A DNA stretch of 64,000 nucleotides from Sepiola atlantica (GCA_963556195.1 OY744531.1:45924700-45988699); one strand, 5' to 3'. Counted from the stretch's first letter, positions 33,185 through 45,065 are shown. Translations and numbers: made by a program. Notes: generated by a model not told the origin, from the sequence alone.

Positions 33185-33244
<60 letters not shown>
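33185..33244. repeat. (TA)n microsatellite
   Basis: About 30 TA units. Confidence 0.95.
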
Positions 33245-33247
<3 letters not shown>

Positions 33248-34234
33248 ATTTGTCACTCTGTCTAAAGCTAATAAAACATCTGTTTAAAAGAAGCCTCATG
33301 TGTCCGTGTGAGTTGGTTGAGATGAGCGGTTGCAGACTAGGATTTGTATAAAAAATTATACACACCTCATAAACGCGATTCGCAGTGTAAATAATTGTTT
33401 TTCTTAATTGAGTGCACATAAAAAAACAATCGAATTCTTGCTCTAAATAGTTGCTCTTAGATTTGCATGTTAAAGAAACTATCTCATAAAAGAAACAACC
33501 TACTTCTATGAGAGAATGATTTCAAAACCATTTAAAAAATATTTTTGGATCGCTCAGATTAAAATAACCCGACAGGAAGCAAAATATAAGTTTATCAAAG
33601 GTAGGATCTAACTTACGTTCCTACGAAATAATACCAGTCAGCTATGAGACTTTGTATTCATACAGTTAGTGGCCAGTAATACTCACGATGGGGAAAAGAA
33701 AATGTTGATATAAACTTAATGTATTGTAATGCCATTTGACAGGCTTCCGCCTCTGCACTGATGTTCTCGTAAACAACTCACGGTTTTTCTGACATGTTTA
33801 GTACTATTTTCAGTTTCAGTCGAATGACGTGGGTGGTAATTACTACATACAGTTGATACCTTTCTGTCCCGAGACTCTGTTGTTAGCTGTTTTCTCCTCC
33901 TTTTTCACACTGCTACGGCAATACGCACGATTCTCGTCGCCTACACGCCCTGTGAATAATACAAATTGGCATTTTTGCCCGTGTATCTGCCAATCTATGT
34001 TCCAATCAAGGCTCAGGTGTATAAGTAACTAAAAATGTTATTTTGAGATCTAAGAAAACTACAAAGCATGTTTTATTAAGACTACTATAACACCGTAAGT
34101 TGCCGTAGTATATCTTTGTCATCAATACCAGTAAAATTATTACTATTTCATGTATATCAGCATATATTATATTTTTCTTCATAAATTTATGTAGGTGTAT
34201 AGGCTTATATATTTTTATCGACATTGCGAGCAAT
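33245..34234. other. No recognisable gene
   Basis: A GC-richer stretch at 33800-34020 is open between an acceptor-like TTTTCAGTTTCAG (33807-33819) and donor-like CTCAGGTGTATAAG (34011-34024). Its translation (VGGNYYIQLIPFCPETLLLA...) is unfamiliar, so an exon is only a remote possibility. Confidence 0.3.
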
Positions 34235-34385
34235 GGTAAACAGCTGTTGCGATAACGAAAATGATTTGCAAAGTTTATCAAAAGAGATGGAAAGTGCTGT
34301 AAATCGGAACAGACGCGTTTATACTGAGACTCAAGGGGACACCATTGGTCATTGTCAGTGAGCAATCACTGATAAGGTCTTATGA
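34235..34385 (+). mobile_element. 3' end of the same LINE/SINE family as 32433-32827
   Basis: GTTGCGATAACGAAAATGAT, then CACCATTGGTCATTGTCAGT and GAGCAATCACTGATAAGG, corresponding to the minus-strand copy at 32.5 kb. It is followed by a TAC/TCC tract. Confidence 0.5.
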
Positions 34386-34470
34386 AGAAATACTACTACT
34401 CCTACTCCTCCTCCTCCTACTACTACTACTCCTACTACTACTCCTACTACTACTACTAATAATAATAATC
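34386..34470. repeat. (TAC/TCC/TAA)n trinucleotide tract
   Basis: Interrupted TAC and TCC units then TAATAATAAT, at the 3' end of the element above. Confidence 0.85.
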
Positions 34471-34584
34471 TAGTACTATTGGAGATTTCGTATCAGTCTG
34501 TCTGAAGCTGAAACAATACTATTACTTTCAATTCCGTTTACCATATTATTTCAGACTAATGAACTATCTTTTAATGCTCAATTC

Positions 34585-34745
34585 GGGAGGTAGTGTTGTA
34601 TGTTTTCTGTTATCATAATACCATGCTACCAGGTACTATCTTCTTCTTTTATACTAGTGTAGGGGTAGTGTAATATATGTTTGTTGTCATGATACCATCC
34701 TCCCAGGTAGTACCTCCTCTTTTGTTGAGGCAGTCTATGTGTTCG
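34585..34745. repeat. Tandem duplication, ~80-bp unit, two copies
   Basis: GGTAGTGTTGTATGTTTTCT, ATAATACCATGCTACCAGGT and ACTATCTTCTTCTTTTATAC are repeated as GGTAGTGTAATATATGTTTG, ATGATACCATCCTCCCAGGT and AGTACCTCCTCTTTTGTTGA. Confidence 0.6.
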
Positions 34746-34798
34746 TTCATCATACATACTAACAAAAGTATACGATCAAGGGGAGCATACTTTTCTAG

Positions 34799-34890
34799 TA
34801 ATAATAATAATACTAATTTTGCTGTTAATAATAATAAGAACAAGAAGAAGAAAAAGAAGAAGAAAAAGAAGCAAACGAAGAAAAAAGAGA
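34799..34890. repeat. (TAA)n and (AAG)n purine-rich tract
   Basis: TAATAA units followed by AAGAAG and AAAAAG units. The poly-Lys end of the 34677-34949 frame comes from this. Confidence 0.85.
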
Positions 34891-35628
34891 AGAAGGCAAC
34901 TTTATGTAAATCATGTCTTAATAAGATACACTTTTTACATAAAGAATGATTATAAAGTCTAACAATGAGAATCAGTCGTCAATTCTTTCAACTGATTCAT
35001 AATCAACACAGATGGTCGCCATTGATCTACTGATAACTCGATACACATTTTATAGTCCAGATGTTTCGTAATAAATGAGAGGCGAAACATCTCTTCAAAA
35101 CACGCCGGCAAGATTTGCAAATGTTGCATATGTCGACAGTATTGTATTCAAATATTCCCTCATTATTATTCTAATCGTTGTAAATTCATCTGGACAACGA
35201 GCGACTTTTCTCATAAGGTCAGACACGCGGATCAAGATAGTCAAAATAGGAGATCGCTTTACGAATGGCTCAAGTATCGCGTGAACAACTTTTGATCATA
35301 TGATATTTCAGAAACGAAGAGTCTTATCACTTTAAATTAGTCATCGTTTACACTTTCTTTAAAAAGATGCTACCTGCTGCATAGAAGTAACATCGGCGAT
35401 TAAACCAGTTCTTCAACCGTGCTGAACTGTTGAGGAGAGTATCTAGTTACGCGGGAACATAGCATAAACACATAACAAAAGGCACATGAACCCACTTGTA
35501 GGGTCAACCAACATCTGAATGATAACATATCAACAAGATTCATGTTGCACGATAGGCGATACTACTATGAACTAAAGTGATGTCAGTCTTCTGCAGCTAT
35601 GAAAGGGCATTGACTGTCTAGGGGTTAC
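34891..35628. other. No recognisable gene
   Basis: AT-rich DNA. A 69-codon frame at 35075-35284 has no motif. Confidence 0.4.
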
Positions 35629-35946
<318 letters not shown>

Positions 35947-36110
35947 TGTTGTCTTTATTTAGAGACTTCTTCGGGATGATTGATTTGAAGAAATAACGTA
36001 CTAGTACAAAAATTGTAAAATATTTCATGCGTTTAAAAACAAAAAAAAGATTCATTCTATTTAATAAACGCATCACACATTTTGAATTCTTACGGCTATG
36101 GTTTGTTCTT
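35947..36110. repeat. Foldback arm related to 36598-36765 (inverted)
   Basis: GTCTTTATTTAGAGACTTCT through CGCATCACACATTTTGAATTC matches the reverse complement of 36598-36765 closely. It seems to be inserted within a family P copy, because CTTTCCAAATATGATCTAAGG of family P resumes at 36111. Confidence 0.65.
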
Positions 36111-36150
36111 TCCAAATATGATCTAAGGTTAAGATCGGATTCTAAGTATA
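36111..36150. repeat. Repeat family P, right-arm start
   Basis: CTTTCCAAATATGATCTAAG then TTAAGATCGGATTCTAAG, after which similarity stops. Confidence 0.6.
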
Positions 36151-36344
36151 CTTTTAGTAGATAGAACCTATAGTGAAATGGGTTAAGCTCAATATACGAG
36201 ATAGAGCAATTATAAAGATAGATGAAAGAGGGGTAAGCATGTACGAATGACAAGAATAATAAACATGTTTTTACCGAGTACACCTGGCATTGAACAATCG
36301 AAGTTGAAATAAATTTGTCATTCGTACATGTTTATCCCTCTTCC

Positions 36345-36455
<111 letters not shown>

Positions 36456-36473
36456 AAAGGGAAACATAAACAT

Positions 36474-36790
36474 TATTAATATCAACGTTTCATCTTTATT
36501 TTAAGACCTCTCTTGAGATGATTGATTTGAAAAAAATAACGTACAGGTACACTATTAGAAAATATGTGGTGCGTTTGTGACGTGCAAATGTTTTTGTTCT
36601 TTTTTCGAACAAACAATAGCCGAAAGAATTCAAAATGTGTGCTGCGTTAATGAAATGGAATGAATCTTTTTTTTGTTTTTAAACGCACGAAATATTTTAC
36701 AATTTTTGTACTAGTACGTTATTTCTTCAAATCAATCAACCCGAAGAAGTCTCTAAATAAAGACTAAACGTTAATGAATATTTAAATAAT
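36474..36790. mobile_element. Foldback element (~0.32 kb)
   Basis: Left end TTATTAATATCAACGTTTCA is complementary to right end TAAACGTTAATGAATATTTA. The arms continue through GATTGATTTGAA/TTCAAATCAATC, ATAACGTAC/GTACGTTAT and GTGCGTTT. The centre includes GTTCTTTTTTCGAACAAAC, itself a hairpin. The right arm carries the hammerhead-like relic CCGAAGAAGTCTCTAAATAA then AGACTAAACGTT (36742-36775). Confidence 0.65.
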
Positions 36791-37385
36791 TTTGGTTTTT
36801 CATTTTTAATTTTCCATAACGTTGGAATATTATTTCTATAATTTTCATCACATATATATATTTTTATATATATATATCTCATTAAATATTACGGACAACA
36901 TGTCTGCATATCTTTTTTTAATCGTTTCTAAGTTTCTTATTAGTTTTCAAATTTCGTCCTGGAATTAGCCAATGAATTTGGAGTACACGTTGTGTTCCTA
37001 ATACTTTAGGATATATCCGGAGCCGATTTAAGGGGTGGGTATCAAGTACTCATTAACAGAATTAAGTTCGATAATAGTAAACACATCTTAAAATACTTTT
37101 AATACTAATACTAATATTATATTAATATTCAACCGATCTCTGAGTTCTTGCTAAAACCATCACTAAATATGGGGGAAAATACACATTCTTTACTTGATAC
37201 CAACCCATGAATATGGCTCCGGATCGATCCAAATGTGCTTGGGAACACATCGATTATGGAAAATACATCGGCCAATTCCAGCCTGAAACTCGAAAACTAA
37301 CAAAGTACTTAGAAAGGATCAAAGAAAAGATATGTAGATACAAGATGTCAGGATTATATTTAATGAAAAATGCTGCCTTTATATT

Positions 37386-37390
<5 letters not shown>
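36791..37390. other. No recognisable gene
   Basis: A 93-codon frame at 37207-37488 begins MNMAPDRSKCAWEHIDYGKY and then becomes AT-driven. No domain recognised. It could be a short relic of a mobile-element protein. Confidence 0.3.

Positions 37391-37467
<77 letters not shown>
37391..37467. repeat. (TA)n microsatellite
   Basis: About 38 TA units. Confidence 0.95.
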
Positions 37468-37469
<2 letters not shown>

Positions 37470-37746
37470 GGGCAACCTTTTTTTCTAGGGCATCAGTTAA
37501 AGATCCGATAACGTTCGGTGAACCCTTTAGTTTGTCTGCTGTTTACTGCCCGTTGTGTTTAGGTAAAAATAGTACTTATTTCTCCAGTATCACGTGATAA
37601 TTACCGATAGCATTGGGGATAGAGCGAAAGCGTGCGGAGACTTAGTTAACTCTGTGAACAGGATTTCACCCTGTGACCGTCTGAAATTGTAACTTCCTAC
37701 ACTGATGAGAACTAAAGCTTGAAACACCAGCGTATGTAAGTAAACA

Positions 37747-37749
<3 letters not shown>
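37468..37749 (+). repeat. Unassigned element ending in a hammerhead-like motif
   Basis: GC-balanced segment (ACTGCCCGTTGTGTTTAGGT, GGATTTCACCCTGTGACCGT) that ends CTACACTGATGAGAACTAAA then GCTTGAAACACCAGCG and TATGTAAG, followed at once by (TA)n. CTGATGA (37702-37708) and GAAAC (37721-37725) are present. Stem I TACA/TGTA pairs, but stem II (GAAC/GCTT) is poor and stem III has a mismatch. Decayed hammerhead-bearing retroelement is the best reading. Confidence 0.35.
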
Positions 37750-37841
<92 letters not shown>

Positions 37842-37850
37842 AGAGAGAGA
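37750..37850. repeat. (TA)n(GA)n compound microsatellite
   Basis: About 22 TA then about 26 GA units, with a few A and G interruptions. Confidence 0.93.
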
Positions 37851-38489
37851 TAATTGTTAGTATATGGAATTAGTTGATTAGCATGTGAACAAATAAGTAA
37901 AAAAAATAATGACACCGATACTTCTCTAAAACCAACTCGTGAATCCGACATTAATCTATGGTAAACAAATCTACCGCTGATTAAGGTCAGGTTCATGATC
38001 GAAATATCGGTTGGTTTTGTCATTGTTAAAACTAGTTTAGTGGCATACTGATCCACTAATTCCAAATTCTAATCATTCCATTGTATTCCATGATTTTAAC
38101 TTCTCTATATATGTGCATCTGTATATACATTTATTTCAATATATATTTATATAAATATATGTATATCCGTATCTCTCGATCTATCTATTTCTTTTTCTCT
38201 CTGCATATATAATGATGATTTTTTCATGTCCTCAGCCCCGTAGATACATTGACCGTTTTATCTTAAAATGTTATTAGCAAAGCAAATACGAGTATTTTTT
38301 AAAAAACCCCACTATAAATGGAAAATTGTTCAAACACCGTTCGATTGTTTACTTAATTAAAGCAAAACTATTTAAAACCCCTAATATCTGTTTAATTAAC
38401 TTTATTGCATTAATTTTGATTTTCTGAGCCACTGGAGCTTTACGTAAAGTTCAATAAACCAGACAGCAATAAACCCGCCAGCAACAGCT
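37851..38489. other. No recognisable gene
   Basis: AT-rich DNA. Confidence 0.45.
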
Positions 38490-38794
38490 AAGGTAGAAAG
38501 CAAATGACAGCTATGGACCAGAAAGCGACAGAATGACTCATCCTTCTATTGACATGAGAATCTTCCTTCTTACGCCCCCTGACTCGGAAGCACTATGCGC
38601 ACAGTGGAAGACAATCAACCGCCTGCAAATAAGAAGTGAGCAATCAAAAGCTGTGATGGTCAGAGTGGGCTACAAAACCGACCCAACAATCTGCGAATGT
38701 GGGGAGGAAGACCATACGATGTATCACTGCCATGTTTGCCCTCTACTACCCAACTACTTCAGCTTCAAATATCTCGCAAAGTTAAACAATAAGG
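38490..38794 (+). mobile_element. LINE reverse transcriptase C-terminal fragment (I/Jockey/R1-like)
   Basis: The open frame from 38533 (91 codons) contains QWKTINRLQIRSEQSKAVMV, VGYKTDPTICECGEEDHTMY and HCHVCPLLP. The pattern W-x-x-x-N-R-L-R, then C-x-C-G, T-M-x-H-x-x-x-x-C-P is the zinc-knuckle-like tail of I/Jockey/R1-group LINE proteins. This is a different family from the LSHRRD-type copies. The frame ends where mariner sequence begins (about 38795), consistent with interruption by that insertion. Confidence 0.72.
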
Positions 38795-39292
38795 CGTTAC
38801 AAAGATGATAGCCGCCTAAAGCGCTGGGGTTCAAAAAGTCATTTTAACACAGAATTTGTAATTCATTTCTGGTGAATTTTAACGTATATAATAATTAATG
38901 TGTTCTCAATAAGAATTTGTAACTTTTTTTCACATAGAAAGTACATTTGAAGCATGCTAGAACATGACATTATCTTTCTTATGTTGCATAAGTTCAACTA
39001 GTGCACAATGCGTCAGAAAACCATTTTAATATAAATAATATGGGGAGATTGATCCACAAACGACCGGACAGTATTAAAGTGGTTTCAGAAATTCCGCAGC
39101 GGAGATGAGAACCTTAAAAATAAAAAAAAGGTAGATAGCGGCCGTGTAATCTTGACAAAAAACAATTGCAAGCACTTGTTGAGCAACATTTACGTCAAGT
39201 GTCAAAGAAATGTCTCTGACACTTGCTGTCAGCACTGCAACTGTTTCACGATATTTACAAAGTATTCGAAAGGTGAAACAATTCATGAATAC
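38790..39292 (+). mobile_element. Mariner remnant, 5' end and N-terminal transposase, copy 1
   Basis: From GCGTTACAAAGATGATAGCC onward it parallels 44539-45065 (GTCGTTACAAACATAATAGC). The coding part is broken: a frame with QLQALVEQHLRQVSKKC followed by LLSALQLFHDIYKVFER, where the intact family reads a helix-turn-helix. There are multiple frameshifts and stops, and no catalytic domain follows. It lies in the 3' end of a LINE reading frame. Confidence 0.65.
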
Positions 39293-40199
39293 ATTTATGT
39301 TTCTCTTACCTGTTGCGGCATTTATCCTTGGCGGGTTGAGCCGGCTTCTTTCAAAGCTGGAAGTTTCTAGGAAACATTAAATTCACAAGATGGCACTAGC
39401 CGAATGTATATACCGGTAAGCGGAAAGGATAACGTTAGCTTTGCAGTTATTTGCAGGGAAGTGTCGTCGTACTTCTACATACAATGCCTGGTATTCACCA
39501 ATGGTCACTCATCCGGTACACACAAGGCTCAACGTCCTTTATCTTCACTTAACGAAAACCGGTACGTCAACGTGATTACGCCATTAATTCCAAAGAATCG
39601 AATCTGAATGTTCCTCTTGCTTCAACATTATTTGCTGGATTTCTAACATTCAATCAAGAAAATAACCGAGAACAGAGCTAAACCGTGACAGAAACTGTTT
39701 CTTTAAAAACTGTTTCTTTAAAACATGAATCTTTAAACCCGTATTCTTATTAAAACATTGAATTTCTTCGAAATGTCAAGAATTCTTTAATATACTTGAA
39801 TATTCTACATTCATTTGAAGCAAACGAAAATCTATTGGGACGTGTTTATTGAGTCAATACGAGGGATGAGAAACACTGGGAACGGCTTCAGATCCAGTAC
39901 GACACGCTACATTCAATACACGTATAATAATTAAAATTGATTATTGGAATCGTGAAGTTGAGAATCAATCCTTTTCGCACACCTGTTCGGTGATAGAGAG
40001 GGCAGTAATTAATGGTTTCAAGGAAACGTACCAGTGACTGGTTGGAAGCAGAAGATGATTTAATTATCAACTCATTTATCGGGAAATTCATTCGACGGGA
40101 AATGTATATAAAGGGATTTTAATTTGATTTATGTAGCAAGGAGATGAAAGTAAGATAACACAAATTTCATTAATATAAAGCAAATATAAGCACATACAC
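39293..40199. other. No recognisable gene
   Basis: 39300-39600 is GC-balanced with a 67-codon frame (39404-39607) lacking motifs. GAAACTGTTTCTTTAAAA is tandemly duplicated at about 39690. AT-rich afterwards. Confidence 0.4.
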
Positions 40200-40213
40200 C
40201 CCCATCACCCCAC

Positions 40214-40215
<2 letters not shown>

Positions 40216-40311
<96 letters not shown>

Positions 40312-40312
40312 T
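40216..40312. repeat. (TA)n(GA)n compound microsatellite
   Basis: About 27 TA units, about 16 GA units, then CAGACAGA. Confidence 0.93.
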
Positions 40313-40439
40313 GTAATTTGTGTTCGCTTGCCACCATCTTTTTTCTACACACAGATATATATATATTTATAAAACTCAATGTATGTGTGTGTCTGTGATT
40401 TTTGTGTGCTCCCTATAAAAAGTAAGGTTAGAGATTCTA

Positions 40440-40855
40440 CATAAAATCTAAACGAGTATGTTTATGTAATATTTACTGGAGAAGACAATATATGTGTTCC
40501 GAAATGTGTAAGTGTACCCCGAAGGAGTTTATGAGGCCATGACCTGCGTAAAACTTTAAATATATCCTATTTTTATGAAATCTAAATCACATGTATAACA
40601 TGTCCTGTAGAAGACAATGGAAGTAGTCCCGTATCTCTATGTTCCCTACTAACTTAGGCGTATTATAGGGGCCGAACCTTCTTTTAAAACTTAAAATATA
40701 CTCTATTTTCATATCTTTTTTTCAAATCATAAAATTCATTGGGGAAGACAAGTGAAGTAGCACCGAATCTCTACTATCTACATTTCCCTCTATGTGCCGA
40801 GTATCTACGTGCCTCTTAAGACTTCAAATCTGATGTTTACTATGGGTGTTATTTT
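40440..40855. repeat. Imperfect tandem repeat, ~135-bp unit, about three copies
   Basis: Blocks recurring in order: GGAGAAGACAA / GTAGAAGACAA / GGGGAAGACAA (about 40480, 40608, 40742), then a TCCC or ACCGAATCTCTA-type block, then AACTTTAAATATATCCTATT / AACTTAAAATATACTCTATT. Diverged. Confidence 0.55.
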
Positions 40856-40857
40856 CA

Positions 40858-41634
40858 AAGTCGACTTAAAAAATGTCTAGATTTTTAACTGGGAAAGTAT
40901 CAAATTATAAACATCGATGCGCGGTTTCGATTCTATCCTCTGATTTTTGAAAATAAAATGATAATGAAATAGAAGAATATATGTTTCCCTTTTTAATATA
41001 ATAAAATAAATATATAATAAAAGTAAATGAAGAATGTTGGCATATTAATGACATGACGCCTCTCCGTATGCCTGTCTTCATGCCTGTCTCTCTTTCTCTA
41101 ATCCTCTTTTCCCCCCTCTTTCTGTGTCTTTGTCGCTCTCTATATATCATGATCTATGAATATATTCTATATAATAAAAGTGAACGCCTGTGTGTGCGGC
41201 TGTCCGTTTATAGAAAGACAATAAAGATTGTACCTAATATATAAAGGGTTATACACATGTAGAATTTTCCTAAGAACATAATGGAAAAAAGTTTTGACTC
41301 TACAGGTGCTTTAATAGGAAAGTTACGAGCTTTTTCCTACATTTTGCACATAAAATAGACATTTACTTGAGTTTTATTTTACAGATGACCTAACAAATGT
41401 CTGAATTAATCAGTTGGAAAAGTATAAAACTAAAAACTTCGAGTGTTCAGTTTCGATTGCGCCCACGAATTTTACAATAAAATTACATAAAATCAAATAA
41501 TATATTTGTCTTTTTGTAAATATAATAAAATATCAGTGTAAAATGTTGATACATTTATTACGTAACGCATCTCTGTCTTTTTGACAGTCTGCCTATCTCT
41601 CTTTCTCTTTCTTTCTCTTTCTCTCTCTCTCTCT

Positions 41635-41693
<59 letters not shown>

Positions 41694-41880
41694 AGATCTA
41701 TCTATATAATTTATAACTTTTATAAAATAAAATGGAACGTCCGGGTTTGAGTGTCTGTATGTCTATAGAAATACAGACTAGAGAGTGTACCTAAAATATA
41801 AAGGTTTACACACATGTAGAATTTTTCTAGGAAGTAGTCCTGACTCTGTATCTCACTATATATATCTAGATCTATCTAGA
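40858..41880 (+). repeat. Tandem duplication, ~0.53-kb unit, two copies (possible Helitron-like ends)
   Basis: Copy 1 spans about 40858-41395 and copy 2 about 41396-41880. Paired blocks are AAATGTCTAGATTTTTAACT / AAATGTCTGAATTAATCAGT, GGTTTCGATT / AGTTTCGATT, TGACGCCTCTCCGT / TAACGCATCTCTGT, (CT)n, and ATATAATAAAAGTGAACGCC / TAAAATAAAATGGAACGTCC followed by TATACACATGTAGAATTTTCCTA-type sequence. The TCTATCTATATAAT-plus-GTCTGT start at 41697 resembles a Helitron 5' end, but no 3' CTRR hairpin was confirmed. Confidence 0.55.
41637..41692. repeat. (TA)n microsatellite within the duplicated unit
   Basis: About 27 TA units after a CT-rich run. The equivalent position in the first copy has only CTCTCTATATATCATG, so the tract expanded after the duplication or differed at insertion. 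Confidence 0.93.
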
Positions 41881-42077
41881 TATATAGTCAAGGAAAGTCA
41901 ATTAAAAGAGTTTTTTTACATAGACGATTTGATTTGACATCTTTTTTCTCCATACTTTTGCATATTTGAAAAGATAGAATGAAACATTATGTAGATTACA
42001 TAAAAGCCCCTTTAATATACAATAGATATTCTAAATATGTTTATACTATATATATATATATATATCCATATATATCT

Positions 42078-42265
42078 AGTATGAAAATATATCTATGACA
42101 ATTAAGCTACAGATGCGTCCATGTTTCATCCCTGCAGTGAATAATCAGGCAAAGTGTACAACTTTATGTTATTGATTCTTTTTGTGAAGTATTCTTTAGT
42201 CAAGTTAACAAACCAATTCGATACGTTGTTATTTGTGTAGCTTAATTATCATATATATATTTTCA
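42078..42265. mobile_element. Foldback MITE (~190 bp)
   Basis: The left arm AGTATGAAAATATATCTATG, ACAATTAAGCTACA is complementary to the right arm GTGTAGCTTAATTATCATAT, ATATATTTTCATACTGC. The loop is long and unrelated. (TA)n flanks the left side and (CTA)n the right. End sequences resemble the foldback at 27700. Confidence 0.65.
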
Positions 42266-42270
42266 TACTG

Positions 42271-42309
<39 letters not shown>

Positions 42310-42310
42310 A
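42271..42310. repeat. (CTA)n trinucleotide tract
   Basis: About 13 CTA units. Confidence 0.9.
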
Positions 42311-43017
42311 GCTCTAATCATGTATTGAACACTGTTGAACTAAATACTGAAAATCTATACGCAATATATTATATTATATCACTTTATAATATAGATGAAA
42401 TAATTATGTATGTGTGTATAATAGGCTACCGGTGACCCGTTGGGTCACACCACTACCACTATTTTTTCCACTGATTTCATTCGGAAATTCATAAATTGTG
42501 ATATATGTGTTAGGAGATTATTTTTGTCTAACTAAAAATAATGAGTCTCTTTACTTTATATCACACTTATGGATAATTAAGAAGTAAAGCAACTTACGAT
42601 TTTTCTATCTAATTTACATACGTGTTTACGGTGTGTACGAAACACTATGTAATTAAGCTGCAGAGAGAAAGTCACTCTTTCTTTAAAATGTTTAGATACA
42701 TTAAGGAATAGTAGAGAGTAATTGAATCAAAACAGTGGAAGGGGCGAGATAAATATATAGAGAACTAAGAGAGAGAGAGAGAAAGAGAGAAAGAGAGAGA
42801 GACAGACAGACAGAGAGGCAGAAAGGAGAGAGAAACGAGTAACTTGTTCAGAAGTTATAAATTATGGCTAATAAGAACAATTATTCTTTTTTCAAAATAA
42901 CTCAATGCTAGAACTATTTATCATCTACTTTGTCTTATTAAAGTATACTTGAAACAAAACATAAGGAAACAAACATATTGTATAATAATAGTATATATAC
43001 AGAGTAATTGGAGTGGA
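42311..43017. other. No gene; GA-rich patch at 42768-42832
   Basis: AT-rich DNA with an interrupted GA/GACA run. Confidence 0.45.
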
Positions 43018-43019
43018 GT

Positions 43020-43055
43020 CTATAATAATAATAATACTACTACTACTACTACTAC

Positions 43056-43097
<42 letters not shown>

Positions 43098-43115
43098 GAA
43101 GAAGAAGAAGATGAT
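43020..43115. repeat. (TAA)n/(CTA)n/(AAG)n tract
   Basis: TAATAA, CTACTA, TAATAA and AAGAAG blocks in succession, then ATGATGA. Confidence 0.9.
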
Positions 43116-43556
43116 GAAATAAAAGAGAAGACGAATATACGTACTGCCTTTCTACTTAGTATGCAAATCGAATTTCTTTTAAATAAATAAAAACCTCTCG
43201 ATTCAATCAAACCAGTATTAACCATATGTTATGTTAGCGTAGGTCTTACTTAAAAAAAAAATGGTCGACCGCCTACGAAGATTGAGCTAAATTGAAAAAT
43301 TATTGAATAAGAAAACATATAGTAAAAAAAAAAAATCGGATATTCAGCAAAGATAAAAATATTGAAATCTATTTATGTATACAAAAAACTCATATCGTTT
43401 CCCATAGGCAAACATTTCACTTTTAACAGAAAAAAGTCAAACGAAACAATCAGAAACCAGAATTGGCGTTTGCTTATAAAAATTGGATTTCCTTTTACAA
43501 ATTACATAATATATATATCTTAACCTTGACATAGTCGTTACTTTATTATTGTATGT

Positions 43557-43557
<1 letters not shown>
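43116..43557. other. No recognisable gene
   Basis: AT-rich with several A runs. Confidence 0.45.

Positions 43558-43625
<68 letters not shown>
43558..43625. repeat. (TA)n microsatellite
   Basis: About 32 TA units. Confidence 0.95.
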
Positions 43626-43629
<4 letters not shown>

Positions 43630-43904
43630 AAGAGCTGTTCGTCCTTCATACACGAAGAAAAGCAAAATATGTATGTATTCAACATTAATAAACAGAAAAA
43701 TAAATTATTGAGACCATTCACAAGGAACCCCGCTACCCACAGAGACGGCCGCTACTGCTAACAATACAGAAGCATTCTAATATTCTGTATTCCTCGTTAC
43801 GGTTGTACTTCCCTAACACTAATATACGGCCTCTAATGAGTTGAAATCATCTGGATACTATCTAAATCTCCTATTGCAGACTTAGAACTTATATATAGCC
43901 GTAC

Positions 43905-43919
43905 CCCCCCCCCCCCGAA

Positions 43920-43971
<52 letters not shown>

Positions 43972-43980
43972 ACGTGTGTT
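43905..43980. repeat. C13 run, (TA)n, (TG)n
   Basis: A pure C run of about 13, then GAAATA, about 13 TA, then about 13 TG units. Confidence 0.93.
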
Positions 43981-44538
43981 ATTATAGATGTACATAGAGG
44001 GCAATGTGTTGTAATAGGAGAAATAAAACAAGACTGTTAAATTACGTTTGTAATAGCAGAATATATTTTTTTTATTTCATATGACCAGACTTAGGGCTTG
44101 ATACACGTGCTATACATTTTTGTCTGTTACCCATGAAACTCAAGGTATTAATGTCTGATAAAATTATTGTATAACATGATATAAATTTATATATATATAT
44201 ATATATATATAAGTTTGGGATATATTGTCCACAGCGGTTGGCGTATTAAAGTGAAACACTGAGTCGCTTTACATTGTTGAGTCTATGTCTTGAAATATCA
44301 ATCTGTGTGAGCTCTCTCATCGATGTTGTGCGCTCTCTTCCATAGATATAGCAGATACTACTACTATATGTATTAATCATACGTCTGTGGGTTTAATAAA
44401 GGGTTTAGTTCGAAATTGCGTACAAATTATATAGTTTCACTATTAGGTTTTGAAATTCAAAAAAATGCTATTGCAGAAAGAGGTTAGATCGGGCAAAACT
44501 TTATCAGTATAACAACCAAGATGAGAATAATATTAGGT
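43981..44538. other. No gene; short (TA)n at 44189-44212
   Basis: AT-rich DNA. Confidence 0.45.
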
Positions 44539-45065
44539 CGTTACAAACATAATAGCCACCTGAAGCGCTCGTGTTTAAAAGTCGTTTTAACACAGATTTT
44601 GTTTATTATTTCTGGTAAATTTTAACATATAATAATTAATCTGTTCCCAATAATAATTTGTAGCGTTTTTTTGGATAGAAAGTATTTTTAAAAGCATAGA
44701 AGATCCTCAATGATGAACATGCCAAAACATTACCTTCGCTTTTTCATGGTGCATCAGTTCAACTTGGACACAATGCTTCCGAAAATTCTGCCAATATCAG
44801 TAGGGCATAGGAAGATGACTCCACAAGCGATCAGACATTACGAAAGTGGTTCCAAAATTGTGTAGTGGAAATTAGAACGTTGAAGATGAAGAAGGTAGGG
44901 GACGGCCGTGTAATCTTGACAATGGACAATTGCAAGAACCTGTTGAGCAAAATCCACGTCAGTGTCAAAGAAATGTCCCAGACACGTGCTGTCAGCACTG
45001 CAACAGTTTCACGTCATTTACAGAGTATTGAAAGGCGAAAGAATTTTCATAAAATATGGACGTTT
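44539..45065 (+). mobile_element. Mariner remnant, 5' end and N-terminal transposase, copy 2
   Basis: The 5' end TTAGGTCGTTACAAACATAA has a mariner terminal-repeat look. From about 44740 the sequence encodes degraded mariner N-terminus. In the open frame 44865-45119: MEIRTLKMKK, GDGRVILTMDNCKNLLSKIH, then VSVKEMSQTRAVSTATVSRH and LQSIERRKNFHKIW. This is the second helix-turn-helix of mariner transposases (S-V-x-E-x-S-x-x-x-x-V-S-x-x-T-V-S-R-H-L-x-x-I). The catalytic DDD/E domain is absent. A dead, 3'-truncated copy. Confidence 0.78.

Noticed and set aside
33818..34015. Possible internal exon
   Set aside because: Acceptor- and donor-like edges exist, but the translation is unfamiliar and such sites are frequent by chance.
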